DNA of 13,719 nucleotides from CAVZLD01 sp964522605 (GTDB lineage: Bacteria > Planctomycetota > Planctomycetia > Pirellulales > Pirellulaceae), in the NCBI GenBank assembly GCA_964522605.1, contig CAZFWV010000173.1, forward strand, positions 1-13,719, written 5' to 3'. The stretch's first letter is position 1. Each line of letters starts with the position of its first letter. The position numbers and the translations under genes are program-made. Shown here piece by piece: positions 7,518-13,719 of this stretch. The notes beneath the pieces are model-generated. The model saw nothing but the letters and a program-made list of their open reading frames with translations, had not been told where the DNA came from and did no database searches.

Positions 7518-7537
7518 GACGGATTGGTAATCCGTCC
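7514..7537. repeat. Palindromic repeat, copy 2 (degenerate), holding the RHH stop codon
   Basis: GTAGGACGGATTGGTAATCC begins at 7514. The arms GGACGGATT (7517-7525) and AATCCGTCC (7529-7537) pair perfectly around GGT. The outer bases of the right arm have diverged from copy 1. The TAG stop of the ribbon-helix-helix gene is bases 2-4 of this repeat, so the gene end and repeat edge coincide. The hairpin could also mark the end of that transcript. Confidence 0.8.
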
Positions 7538-7641
7538 ACGAAAGGACGAAATGTAGGGCGCGGCACTTTTTCTAACCGTCGCGGTTGGTAAGATCCGGGT
7601 ACGATTAAGTGCATCGATTGGGGGCGGGTGTATGTGGACAG

Positions 7642-7665
7642 GGACGGATTGCCAATCCGTCCTAC
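7642..7665. repeat. Palindromic repeat, copy 3
   Basis: GGACGGATTG (7642-7651) and CAATCCGTCC (7653-7662) pair around one C, followed by TAC (7663-7665) as in copy 1. Relative to copy 1 the central base is inverted, so this copy is in the opposite orientation. Copies 2 and 3 are about 100 bp apart and face each other, with only unremarkable sequence between. It lies upstream of the thioredoxin gene, whose open frame runs through it as far back as 7632. Confidence 0.8.
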
Positions 7666-7724
7666 GTTCTTTTTCTGCACGAGGCGTGTGGGCCAGGATG
7701 ATCTGCAAACTGTTTGTGACGAAG

Positions 7725-8843
7725 ATGGGCCAACGATGTAATTTGTACCCCGTGTTTCCTCGATTGCTGTTTGCGCTGTTGCTGCTGCTGGGCACTACCA
7801 GTTCTCGGGCCGCGGAGCCAGCACACGGCACGTCCGGATCCATGCCGACCGTCGATCCGTCGGTCTGGCTTGTTCGTAGCCCGAGCGTTCAGCTGGACCT
7901 GCAGCTTAGCCTTGAGCAGCAGCGAATCCTCCAGCAACGGCTGCGGCAACTGGACCCCGAGCTATGGACGCTGCGCGACCTTTCGCCCCAGCAGTCGCCG
8001 GGCGCGGACGCATGGCAGCGCTGGCTGCGAGAGTTTCACCGTGAGTTGGCCTCGATTCTCCGACCCGACCAGCAGCAACGTCTGCAGCAACTTGTGGTCC
8101 AGGCCTGGGGCGTTCAGGCCTTTCGAGAATCCGATTTCGTCCAACAACTGCAGGTCACCGATGCGCAACACCAGACGATCGTGCAAATCCTGGATGAAAC
8201 GGCCGAGAAATTGCGGAGCCTGCAAACGACCGATGCCGAAGACCAAGAAGCTTTGCTGCAGCAGATCACCGAGCTTCGAACCGAAGAGCAACAACGAATT
8301 CTGGCTCTGATCACGCCCGAGCAACGGGCGCGCTGGATTGAACTACGGGGTGATGTGTTCGACCTGACGAAAGTCCAGTGGACCGGCATCTACGCGCCGG
8401 AACTCAAAGAATCCGACCGCTGGATTAATTCCGCACCTTTGACGCTGGAAAGTCTCCGCGACCGCGTCGTTGCCGTGCACTTCTGGACGTTTGGCTGCAT
8501 CAACTGCATCCGAAATTACCCGGCTTACAAATCGTGGCACGAACAGTACGCCCATCGTGGCCTGACATTGATTGGAATCCACACACCCGAGACGGACGGC
8601 GAAAAGGACATCCAACGCGTCTATCAAAAGGCAATGGATCAAGATTTGCGATTTCCGATCGTCGTCGATAACCAACTGAAAAACTGGCAGGCATGGGCGA
8701 ATCGGATCTGGCCCAGCGTCTACCTGATCGACAAGCAAGGCCGCATTCGATACTGGTGGTACGGAGAACTCAACTGGGAAGAAGTGGAAGGCGAGAAATG
8801 GATGCGCGAGCGGATCGAAGAACTGCTCGCGGAGGAGGAGTAG
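7725..8843 (+). CDS. Exported thioredoxin-fold protein with Spy-like helical N-domain
   Basis: A 372-residue exported protein in two parts. A signal peptide covers about 1-30 (LLFALLLLLGTTSSRAA). A Gln/Glu-rich helical region (about 55-210) has repeated LSLEQQRILQQRL-type and ITPEQRARW-type segments, like the LTxEQ stretches of Spy/CpxP-related periplasmic proteins. A TlpA/DipZ-type thioredoxin domain (about 218-372) carries the active site C258-I-N-C261 in FWTFGCINC, the stretch TLIGIHTPE (281-289) and a cis-proline at P330 in WPSVYLID. It is likely a periplasmic or surface thiol-disulfide protein; the redox partner is unknown and no CcdA-type transmembrane partner is adjacent. The start is uncertain: ATG 7725 gives the best signal peptide, ATG 7698 would add nine residues, and neither has a good Shine-Dalgarno site. 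Its TAG stop abuts a G-rich heptamer array. Confidence 0.82.
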   Translation: MGQRCNLYPVFPRLLFALLLLLGTTSSRAAEPAHGTSGSMPTVDPSVWLVRSPSVQLDLQLSLEQQRILQQRLRQLDPELWTLRDLSPQQSPGADAWQRWLREFHRELASILRPDQQQRLQQLVVQAWGVQAFRESDFVQQLQVTDAQHQTIVQILDETAEKLRSLQTTDAEDQEALLQQITELRTEEQQRILALITPEQRARWIELRGDVFDLTKVQWTGIYAPELKESDRWINSAPLTLESLRDRVVAVHFWTFGCINCIRNYPAYKSWHEQYAHRGLTLIGIHTPETDGEKDIQRVYQKAMDQDLRFPIVVDNQLKNWQAWANRIWPSVYLIDKQGRIRYWWYGELNWEEVEGEKWMRERIEELLAEEE

Positions 8844-8912
8844 GCGGGAGGCGGGAGGCGGGAGGCTGGAGACGGGAGGCTGGAGACGGGAGGCTGGAGA
8901 CGGGAGGCTGGA
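8843..8912 (+). repeat. G-rich heptamer array directly after the thioredoxin gene
   Basis: Ten uninterrupted 7-bp units: three GGCGGGA, then three pairs of GGCTGGA plus GACGGGA, then GGCTGGA. The first unit starts at the last base of the TAG stop codon (8841-8843). Regularly spaced GGG runs on the plus strand could allow a G-quadruplex. The opposite side of the intergenic region carries a related array in mirror orientation. Confidence 0.9.
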
Positions 8913-8926
8913 ACCAGTTTCAATAC

Positions 8927-9007
8927 GTGAGCCGAAGGCGCTAGCCTCGGGCCAACTCTCGATGTGACTCGGCAAATCGTGGCCCGCGGCTAGCGCCGTC
9001 GGCTCAC
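8927..9007. repeat. Inverted repeat with 28-bp arms
   Basis: 8927-8954 and 8980-9007 are reverse complements at 26 of 28 positions, separated by 25 bp. The outer ends are GTGAGCCGA and TCGGCTCAC, and the inner part contains the palindrome-like GGCGCTAGCC. It sits midway between two convergent genes and could act as a bidirectional terminator or be a dispersed planctomycete repeat. No coding potential is evident. Confidence 0.85.
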
Positions 9008-9064
9008 AAACTTGCTCCGTAACGATTTTGAAACCACTTGTAGAGACTGGAGACTCCGACTACA

Positions 9065-9115
9065 GCCTGCAGCCTGCAGCCTGCAGCCTCCCGCCTATTC
9101 CCGCCTATTCCCGCC
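9065..9115 (-). repeat. Mirror G-rich heptamer array after the beta-helix gene
   Basis: Read on the minus strand: GGCGGGAATA twice, then GGCGGGA, GGCTGCA three times and GGCTGTA. The units match the phase and composition of the array at 8843-8912 but point the other way. The first GGCGGGAATA overlaps the duplicated 3' end of the beta-helix gene. The array runs into the sequence shared across the scaffold gap. Confidence 0.8.
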
Positions 9116-9298
9116 GTCCCACGTGATCCCAGCGTGAGTCGAANNNNNNNNNNNNNNNNNNNNNNNNNNNNNNNNNNNNNNNNNNNNNNNNNNNNNNNNN
9201 NNNNNNNNNNNNNNNNNNNNNNNNNNNNNNNNNNNNNNNNNNNTCCCGCCTATTCCCGCCTATTCCCGCCGTCCCACGTGATCCCAGCGTGAGTCGAA
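9089..9298. other. Scaffold gap (100 N) with identical 55-bp flanks
   Basis: Positions 9144-9243 are exactly 100 N, a conventional placeholder of unknown length. The 55 bases before it (9089-9143) are identical to the 55 bases after it (9244-9298), including the last 13 codons of the beta-helix gene with its stop. This is what two contigs ending in the same repeat-induced graph branch would look like. The real distance is probably zero, with the two flanks being one copy. The repeat copies alongside could explain the break. Confidence 0.9.
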
Positions 9299-11140
9299 GC
9301 GGTCGAGGTCGAATTGCTCGGCCGTCAGAACTTCATTCTGTTCCTGACGGACGTTCTTTTCGGGCGTGTTATTGAACCGCACCGGTGGCACATCCCGGTC
9401 AGGCACGACCAGGACATTTCCGCGCACAAGCACTTGCTCGGCCCGATGGAACCGTAGTGGTGACCGTGTGATCCCGTGGATTAGATTCTCGTCAATCGTG
9501 ATCTGATCCGTACCTTCATCCAAGAACATCCCGTTCGACTCGGCCCGTCCCGCATTCAGCGGAACATCGTGAATATGGTTTTCGGACAGGCGCGTCCCGG
9601 GTTGCCGGCCGAGCGTGTAGATTCCGCCGCCGTCACTGAGGATCTGCATCACATGATGGATGTGATTCCGCGCGACGAGATGTTGACCGGCGGGTGTCGG
9701 CGTCGGATTCCACATCCATCCGAGGGAAACTCCCGTATAGGGCAGCTCCGTAATCTCGTTGTGAACAATCCGAACATGATGCGCCAGGCCGACCCAGACC
9801 CCAACCGCACCAAAAAACTGCCGTCCGCAACGGCGAATCATGTTGTCGGCGATTACGTGATGTGAGGCTGCTTGTTCGGGTGAGGCCTGCCACCAAACGT
9901 CCTGGCCGACCCGTCGCGACGTGTCTTCGCCCAGGTTCACTCCATTTCCGCTGATCTCCTCGATCACGCTGTTTTGCAGCCGACAACGATGCGTTTGCGA
10001 TCCGAACCAGATTCCCGATTGGCCGATGTTAGAAACGTGACATTCCAGCAAAGAACAATCCTCAGCTTGCTCAAACAGGATTGCCGCTTCCATCATTTTC
10101 CGCTGATGCTGCTGAGCCGAACCATCGCGACGCTCATGAACGGTTGACTGTCCCGATGCATACCCCTGCTCGGGTGTCGACCAACGGCAGTGTTGGAACG
10201 AGATGCCACGAAAGTGCACGTTTCTGACTGCTTGCGCCTCGCGCCCCTGCACGATCACCAACGAGCTGAGATCGGGAACGATGACCTCGACATGCTCGGG
10301 ACTTTCATCCGGCAGCGGCCAGTAGGTCAGTTGGCCGAGCTGCGGATCGCAGAACCATTCCCCGGGTGAATCCAACAAGCTGCGATGGTTTTCGACGAAA
10401 TAGCGAGGGTTTTTTTCAAAGTGATCGATCGCGTAATGAGGCGCGCGATTCCCAATCGGGTAGGCGACGCGCAGACAGTTTGTCGCGTGGTTCACGGAGG
10501 CGATCTCGATGCGGGAAATCGACCAATCGTGGAGGAACACAAGCTCACCTCCATCGAGCGAACGGGGCAGATCTCCCGCCTGGGCATAGAATCCGGATCG
10601 ACGGTCGGGCAACGCGCGATCAATGCGGAAGTAACCCGCGTTCGGATGACGCGCTCGAGGACGCCTCGCGCCCTGCACGAACAGTTCTCGGATTTGCCCG
10701 CCTCGGATGATCTCTTCAGGCAAGCTCACCGTCCACGTGCCATCCGCCGAAATCTGCCAACCATCCAATCGACGTCCACCGGAGAGAATCGGTTTTTCAT
10801 CGGCATCGGCATCGGCCGCAGCAGCGAACACCAATCGTCCTCCGTCCGTCGGTAGATGCTCAGGTCCAATGGCCAGTGGTTCACTGAGATAATGGACTCC
10901 GTTATGCAGGACGACGCGGTATTCACCGGCCTTACCCTCCTCGTGCCACCGCGCTAGTTGTTCCATGGCACGCGACACGTGGGCAATCGGTGCATCTTTC
11001 GTTCCACCCTGTTGATCGTTGCCATGTGGCGCAACGTGGATCACGTGGGTATCGAGTGCCAACGTGTGAGAAACCGTCGCGGTGAGCATCAAGAGCAGCA
11101 TGCGAATGCCTGTCGAACTTCTCATTGCACAGGGCGCCAT
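9260..11140 (-). CDS. Secreted right-handed beta-helix protein, GH141-like
   Basis: A 626-residue exported protein. A signal peptide (about 1-28) has a hydrophobic core MLLLMLTATVSHTLA. The mature start HVAPHGNDQQGGTKDAP (35-51) and SRAMEQLARW are the usual opening of planctomycete beta-helix proteins. YRVVLHNGVHYLSEPLAIGPE (74-94), KPILSGGRRLDGW (116-128) and RELFVQGARRPRARHPNAGYF (151-171) closely resemble the N-terminal region of GH141-type glycosidases. The C-terminal half has repeated turns of the parallel beta-helix, such as NSVIEEISGNGVNLG and NHIHDVPLNAG. Substrate is unknown; GH141 includes fucosidase and xylanase activities, so plant or algal glycans are plausible. ATG 11140 is chosen for GGAGGG 7 nt upstream. 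The stop is TAG at 9260-9262, next to the scaffold gap; the gene itself is complete. It may be cotranscribed with the radical SAM gene 78 bp upstream. Confidence 0.82.
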   Translation of the reverse strand: MAPCAMRSSTGIRMLLLMLTATVSHTLALDTHVIHVAPHGNDQQGGTKDAPIAHVSRAMEQLARWHEEGKAGEYRVVLHNGVHYLSEPLAIGPEHLPTDGGRLVFAAAADADADEKPILSGGRRLDGWQISADGTWTVSLPEEIIRGGQIRELFVQGARRPRARHPNAGYFRIDRALPDRRSGFYAQAGDLPRSLDGGELVFLHDWSISRIEIASVNHATNCLRVAYPIGNRAPHYAIDHFEKNPRYFVENHRSLLDSPGEWFCDPQLGQLTYWPLPDESPEHVEVIVPDLSSLVIVQGREAQAVRNVHFRGISFQHCRWSTPEQGYASGQSTVHERRDGSAQQHQRKMMEAAILFEQAEDCSLLECHVSNIGQSGIWFGSQTHRCRLQNSVIEEISGNGVNLGEDTSRRVGQDVWWQASPEQAASHHVIADNMIRRCGRQFFGAVGVWVGLAHHVRIVHNEITELPYTGVSLGWMWNPTPTPAGQHLVARNHIHHVMQILSDGGGIYTLGRQPGTRLSENHIHDVPLNAGRAESNGMFLDEGTDQITIDENLIHGITRSPLRFHRAEQVLVRGNVLVVPDRDVPPVRFNNTPEKNVRQEQNEVLTAEQFDLDRFDSRWDHVGRRE

Positions 11141-11146
11141 ACTGAA

Positions 11147-11152
11147 CCCTCC
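11147..11152 (-). promoter_or_regulatory. Ribosome binding site of the beta-helix gene
   Basis: GGAGGG on the minus strand, with GGAGG ending 7 nt before ATG 11140. It favours this start over the ATGs at 11170 and 11125 in the same frame. Confidence 0.8.
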
Positions 11153-11218
11153 GGCAGAGGCAAGGAACACGGTTCCGACTTTCGTCGCGGTGCCCGCCTG
11201 ACCGAACGCGGGGAGAGA

Positions 11219-12343
11219 CTATGAGACCACCACGGTGGGGATCTGTCCGGGCACGTAGACGCAATCCGGTTCCGTTTCGAGCGCATCACCGGTTACGGCA
11301 TAGGCGCGCGAGCGACTCCCGCCGCACACGTAACGGTACTCGCAGATCCCGCAAGCACCTTTGAAATGGTCCGGATCGCGTAACGAGCGAAATGTCGGAT
11401 GGTTTTGATAGACGTCGACAACGGAGTTTTCGGGAAAGCGACCGCACAACAGTGGCAGAAAACCAGCGGGATAGACCTCGCCACGATGGCTGACGAACAT
11501 GATCCCCTTGCCATCCCCCACGCCCGGCGGTGCTCGATGGCGAGCCGAGCCGAGCCAGTTTGCGGGGGCCGGCCCCGTCGTGAATGATTCACGAGTCTGC
11601 TGGAGAACAAACCGACGATAGTGCGGTGCCTCGGTCGTCTTGATGGCGAACGGGCGACGCTGCGACTGGCTCCACAGCTCGGCAAAGACCGTTTCATATT
11701 CTTCGGGACGGATCCGCTGCTCTTGCACGCCGCGGCCCACAGGGATCAAAAAGAACACCGACCACATCGCGATTCCGTAGGAGGAGAGGAGCTCCGCCAT
11801 CGGCTCGATCATCTGATAATTCCGACGCGTGATCGTTGTATTGACTTGCACGGGCAGTTCCAAATGGCGTGCGTTTTCCAGCATCTCCAGCGTGCGCTGA
11901 AAACTGCCCGACCATCCCCGGAATGCGTCGTGCGTTTCTGCATCGGGACCGTCCAAGCTGATTCCCAGGGCCTGAATTCCCGCCTCCTTTGCGGCCTGGA
12001 ACGCTTCCTGTGTGGCGAGTGGTGTGGCGGAAGGAGTCAGCGCCACCCTCAGGCCCAAGGAAACGGCATGTCGGATCAACGTGAACAAGTCAGGCCGCTT
12101 CAACGGATCTCCACCGGTCAGCACCAAGTGCGGCTGCTTGGGGAAGGAAGCCACTTGGTCGATCAGCGTACACGCTTGATCGGTTGACAATTCCTCGGGA
12201 TCGGCGTTCTCCTGCGCCGACGCACGACAATGCAGACAGACCAGATCACAGGCCTGGGTCACCTCGTAATAGAACATCATCGGGGCCGTGGCAAAGTCTT
12301 CCGCGGTATAGGGATTCGGACCCCCGTGTGTACGGTGTTTCAT
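11219..12343 (-). CDS. Radical SAM/SPASM protein, TIGR04053 family
   Basis: A 374-residue cytosolic iron-sulfur enzyme. The radical SAM cluster is Cys32-x3-Cys36-x2-Cys39 in YYEVTQACDLVCLHC, followed by the SAM-binding GGDP (77-80), LTPSATPLAT (102-111) and SLDGPDAETHDAFRG (129-143). Family-specific stretches are WSVFFLIPVGRG (194-205) and IKTTEAPHYRR (234-244). A SPASM-type C-terminus has Cys331, Cys334, Cys340 and Cys361 (ACGICEYRYVCGGSRSRAYAVTGD) for auxiliary clusters. These match TIGR04053, which is related to NirJ/AhbD-type heme enzymes; the reaction is not established. No precursor peptide or heme gene was found nearby, so peptide modification is unproven. ATG 12343 is chosen because GGGGAG (12353-12358) lies 9 nt upstream; ATGs at 12364 and 12373 are in frame. 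The sensor kinase gene ends 132 bp upstream on the same strand. Confidence 0.9.
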   Translation of the reverse strand: MKHRTHGGPNPYTAEDFATAPMMFYYEVTQACDLVCLHCRASAQENADPEELSTDQACTLIDQVASFPKQPHLVLTGGDPLKRPDLFTLIRHAVSLGLRVALTPSATPLATQEAFQAAKEAGIQALGISLDGPDAETHDAFRGWSGSFQRTLEMLENARHLELPVQVNTTITRRNYQMIEPMAELLSSYGIAMWSVFFLIPVGRGVQEQRIRPEEYETVFAELWSQSQRRPFAIKTTEAPHYRRFVLQQTRESFTTGPAPANWLGSARHRAPPGVGDGKGIMFVSHRGEVYPAGFLPLLCGRFPENSVVDVYQNHPTFRSLRDPDHFKGACGICEYRYVCGGSRSRAYAVTGDALETEPDCVYVPGQIPTVVVS

Positions 12344-12475
12344 GTGCGGTATCTCCCCGATCATGAAAAGCATTTCTCGGATATGGTTTCAGGATTAGCA
12401 GGCCGCAGGCAACGGTCGCCGCGGCGTGGCGAATCGACCGAGGTTCGACGCGCCTGGGAATAGATGACAAGGTGA

Positions 12476-13654
12476 TCAGTGCGGTACGGCCAAAGTCACC
12501 TTCGGTAGCGTGATCGTAAATGTCGTGCCGCCCGGTTCGCTACTGACAAAGGTGACCTGTCCCCCGAGGTATCGTTCCCCGAGTAGTTTCATGCTGTGCG
12601 TGCCAATTCCCCGACCCGAACTGGCTTTCGTGCTAAAGGAACGTTGAAAGACCTGCAGTTGGACTTCCTGGGGCATGACGCCCGGATTGTGAACCGTGAA
12701 GACGACATGCCGGCTGTCCCCATTGGTGCAGCTGACCGTAACCGTACCACCGATCGGTGTCGCTTCGAGCGCGTTCTTGATCATGTTGCCCAACACACGA
12801 CCAAGCAGTCGCGCGTCGGTCAGCAGGCTGCCCTGCCACACTTCCCCGGATACCAGTCGTCGCCCATGGGCAATCGAATGGCGGGCATATAGCTCCAATA
12901 ACCGAGGCAAGAATTCTGCCACGCGCAGCGGTGCAAACTCCGGTTCCAGGTCACCCGACTCGGCATAGACCAGATCCCGTTGCGACTGAATTTCCTCCAC
13001 CATCTGGTCGGCCAGCAACTGCAGGTCCGACAGTTCCCGTTCCTGTTCGGAATCCACCGGAGCCTGCTCGCGCAAGAGCTCCGTCCACCCGCGAATCCCT
13101 CCAGCCGTATTCAACATATCGTGAAAGAACATTCGCGTGAGAACGGCAAGTCGTTTCTGATCGCTTACGTCCTTCAGACAGCAGATGGTATATCGCTGGC
13201 CATCAACCAGCACCGTTGTGGCGTGGACCAACAGATCGAGAGCACCTCCGACCGGTTCCTCGAGCACGATTCGACATTCCCGCGTCACGCGATCGTGCGT
13301 GGATTGGCTCTTCAAGAGCGCATCAACGGCGCCGCAGACGGAACAGTTCAGCGAGGTTCCGCATCCGTCCGGACCTTCCGCAACATGCTGACATCCGAGC
13401 AATTCCCCGGGGCGCTGCCCGATCGTCTGATCGAGCGAGCGAGAGAATAGTCCGAGCGCGATTTGATTGGCCGCGACCACCTGCCGTCGCTCGTTCAAGA
13501 TCACAACCGCTTCTCCGAGAGCATCAATCGTCTGCATGAGAAGCGGCGTCGCGCGCACGACATCCGCCCGGCGGCGTAGTTCGTCCAACGAATCTCGGCC
13601 CGCCGGCGCGAAATACGTCTCGGGTTTCTCTGAAAGCTGGTTCTCGGGAATCAT
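12476..13654 (-). CDS. PAS sensor histidine kinase with a four-cysteine cluster
   Basis: A 392-residue soluble kinase with no membrane segment. A PAS domain (about 38-160) starts IDALGEAVVILNERRQVVAANQIA. It carries an insertion with Cys88, Cys98, Cys104 and Cys107 (spacing C-x9-C-x5-C-x2-C in GCQHVAEGPDGCGTSLNCSVC). Further cysteines are at 127, 158 and 159. The dimerisation domain has H178 in FFHDMLNTAGG, and the HATPase has N290/N294, a G1 box with NPG instead of DxG (323-325), and the G2 box GRGIGTHS (347-354). The cysteine cluster suggests a metal, iron-sulfur or thiol redox sensor, which is inference. No response regulator is adjacent. The start ATG at 13654 has only a distant AGGA; a small palindrome (GGAAAG-CA-CTTTCC, 13657-13670) lies directly upstream and could hide it in RNA. 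The 65 bp upstream of it show no promoter. Confidence 0.9.
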   Translation of the reverse strand: MIPENQLSEKPETYFAPAGRDSLDELRRRADVVRATPLLMQTIDALGEAVVILNERRQVVAANQIALGLFSRSLDQTIGQRPGELLGCQHVAEGPDGCGTSLNCSVCGAVDALLKSQSTHDRVTRECRIVLEEPVGGALDLLVHATTVLVDGQRYTICCLKDVSDQKRLAVLTRMFFHDMLNTAGGIRGWTELLREQAPVDSEQERELSDLQLLADQMVEEIQSQRDLVYAESGDLEPEFAPLRVAEFLPRLLELYARHSIAHGRRLVSGEVWQGSLLTDARLLGRVLGNMIKNALEATPIGGTVTVSCTNGDSRHVVFTVHNPGVMPQEVQLQVFQRSFSTKASSGRGIGTHSMKLLGERYLGGQVTFVSSEPGGTTFTITLPKVTLAVPH

Positions 13655-13719
13655 CCGGAAAGCACTTTCCTAAGTCTGGACAACGCGGCGGGACCACAGT
13701 CGGTCTGTCGCCACCAAGT

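Noticed and set aside
6718..7680. 320-codon open frame on the minus strand
   Set aside because: It lies opposite the SPFH and ribbon-helix-helix genes, includes two palindromic repeats, and has no recognisable domain or ribosome binding site.
8843..8912. CRISPR-like tandem array
   Set aside because: The 7-bp units are contiguous with no spacers, so this is a minisatellite.
8343..8975. 210-codon open frame on the minus strand
   Set aside because: It is antisense to the thioredoxin gene and its start region is translated from the heptamer array (a repeated SRLQPPVSSLP pattern).
9144..9243. A real 100-bp unknown insert
   Set aside because: Exactly 100 N and identical 55-bp flanks point to a placeholder between overlapping contigs.
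11219..12343. Peptide-modifying (RiPP) cluster around the radical SAM protein
   Set aside because: No small precursor gene, exporter or peptidase was found on either side, and the motifs fit TIGR04053 better than known peptide maturases.

Overview
This window looks like a planctomycete chromosome fragment, probably from the Pirellula/Rhodopirellula side of the phylum and probably a draft or metagenome-assembled genome. The pointers are a secreted DUF1080 (3-keto-disaccharide hydrolase-type) protein, a Tat-exported TIM-barrel protein, a large secreted beta-helix protein, a thioredoxin protein with an unusual helical front end, loosely packed genes with few tight operons, and many dispersed palindromic intergenic repeats. 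The DNA is GC-rich, which creates many long open frames opposite real genes; these have been left out. Ten protein genes are supported. No RNA gene, CRISPR array, transposase or integrase was seen.

Layout. A leftward block (160-5647) holds, in order of transcription, a Tat-exported TIM-barrel protein, a DUF1080 protein, a sirtuin, and an orphan hybrid histidine kinase (GAF-PAS-HisKA-HATPase-REC-Hpt). A large near-perfect hairpin lies just past the kinase stop. A 520-bp strand-switch region (5648-6168) is packed with nested inverted and direct repeats. It ends in a strong-looking promoter overlapped by three GATATC repeats spaced exactly 11 bp apart.

A rightward block (6169-8843) then encodes a two-helix SPFH/band-7 membrane protein, a 69-residue ribbon-helix-helix protein with an excellent ribosome binding site, and an exported thioredoxin-fold protein with a CINC active site. 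The convergent intergenic region (8844-9259) has G-rich heptamer arrays at both gene ends, in mirror orientation, around a 28-bp palindrome. It contains a 100-N scaffold gap whose two flanks share an identical 55-bp sequence, so the gap is very likely an unresolved contig overlap. A second leftward block (9260-13654) encodes a PAS histidine kinase with a four-cysteine cluster, a TIGR04053-type radical SAM/SPASM protein, and an exported GH141-like beta-helix protein.

How the genes may work together. The SPFH gene and the small ribbon-helix-helix gene look like one unit, with the small protein a candidate autoregulator acting on the GATATC repeats. The cysteine-rich sensor kinase and the iron-sulfur radical SAM enzyme could be linked by redox or metal sensing, but only proximity and orientation support this. 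The DUF1080 and beta-helix proteins fit the glycan-degrading lifestyle of planctomycetes. Three genes (the ribbon-helix-helix, thioredoxin and beta-helix genes) end in TAG codons that coincide with the edge of a dispersed repeat.
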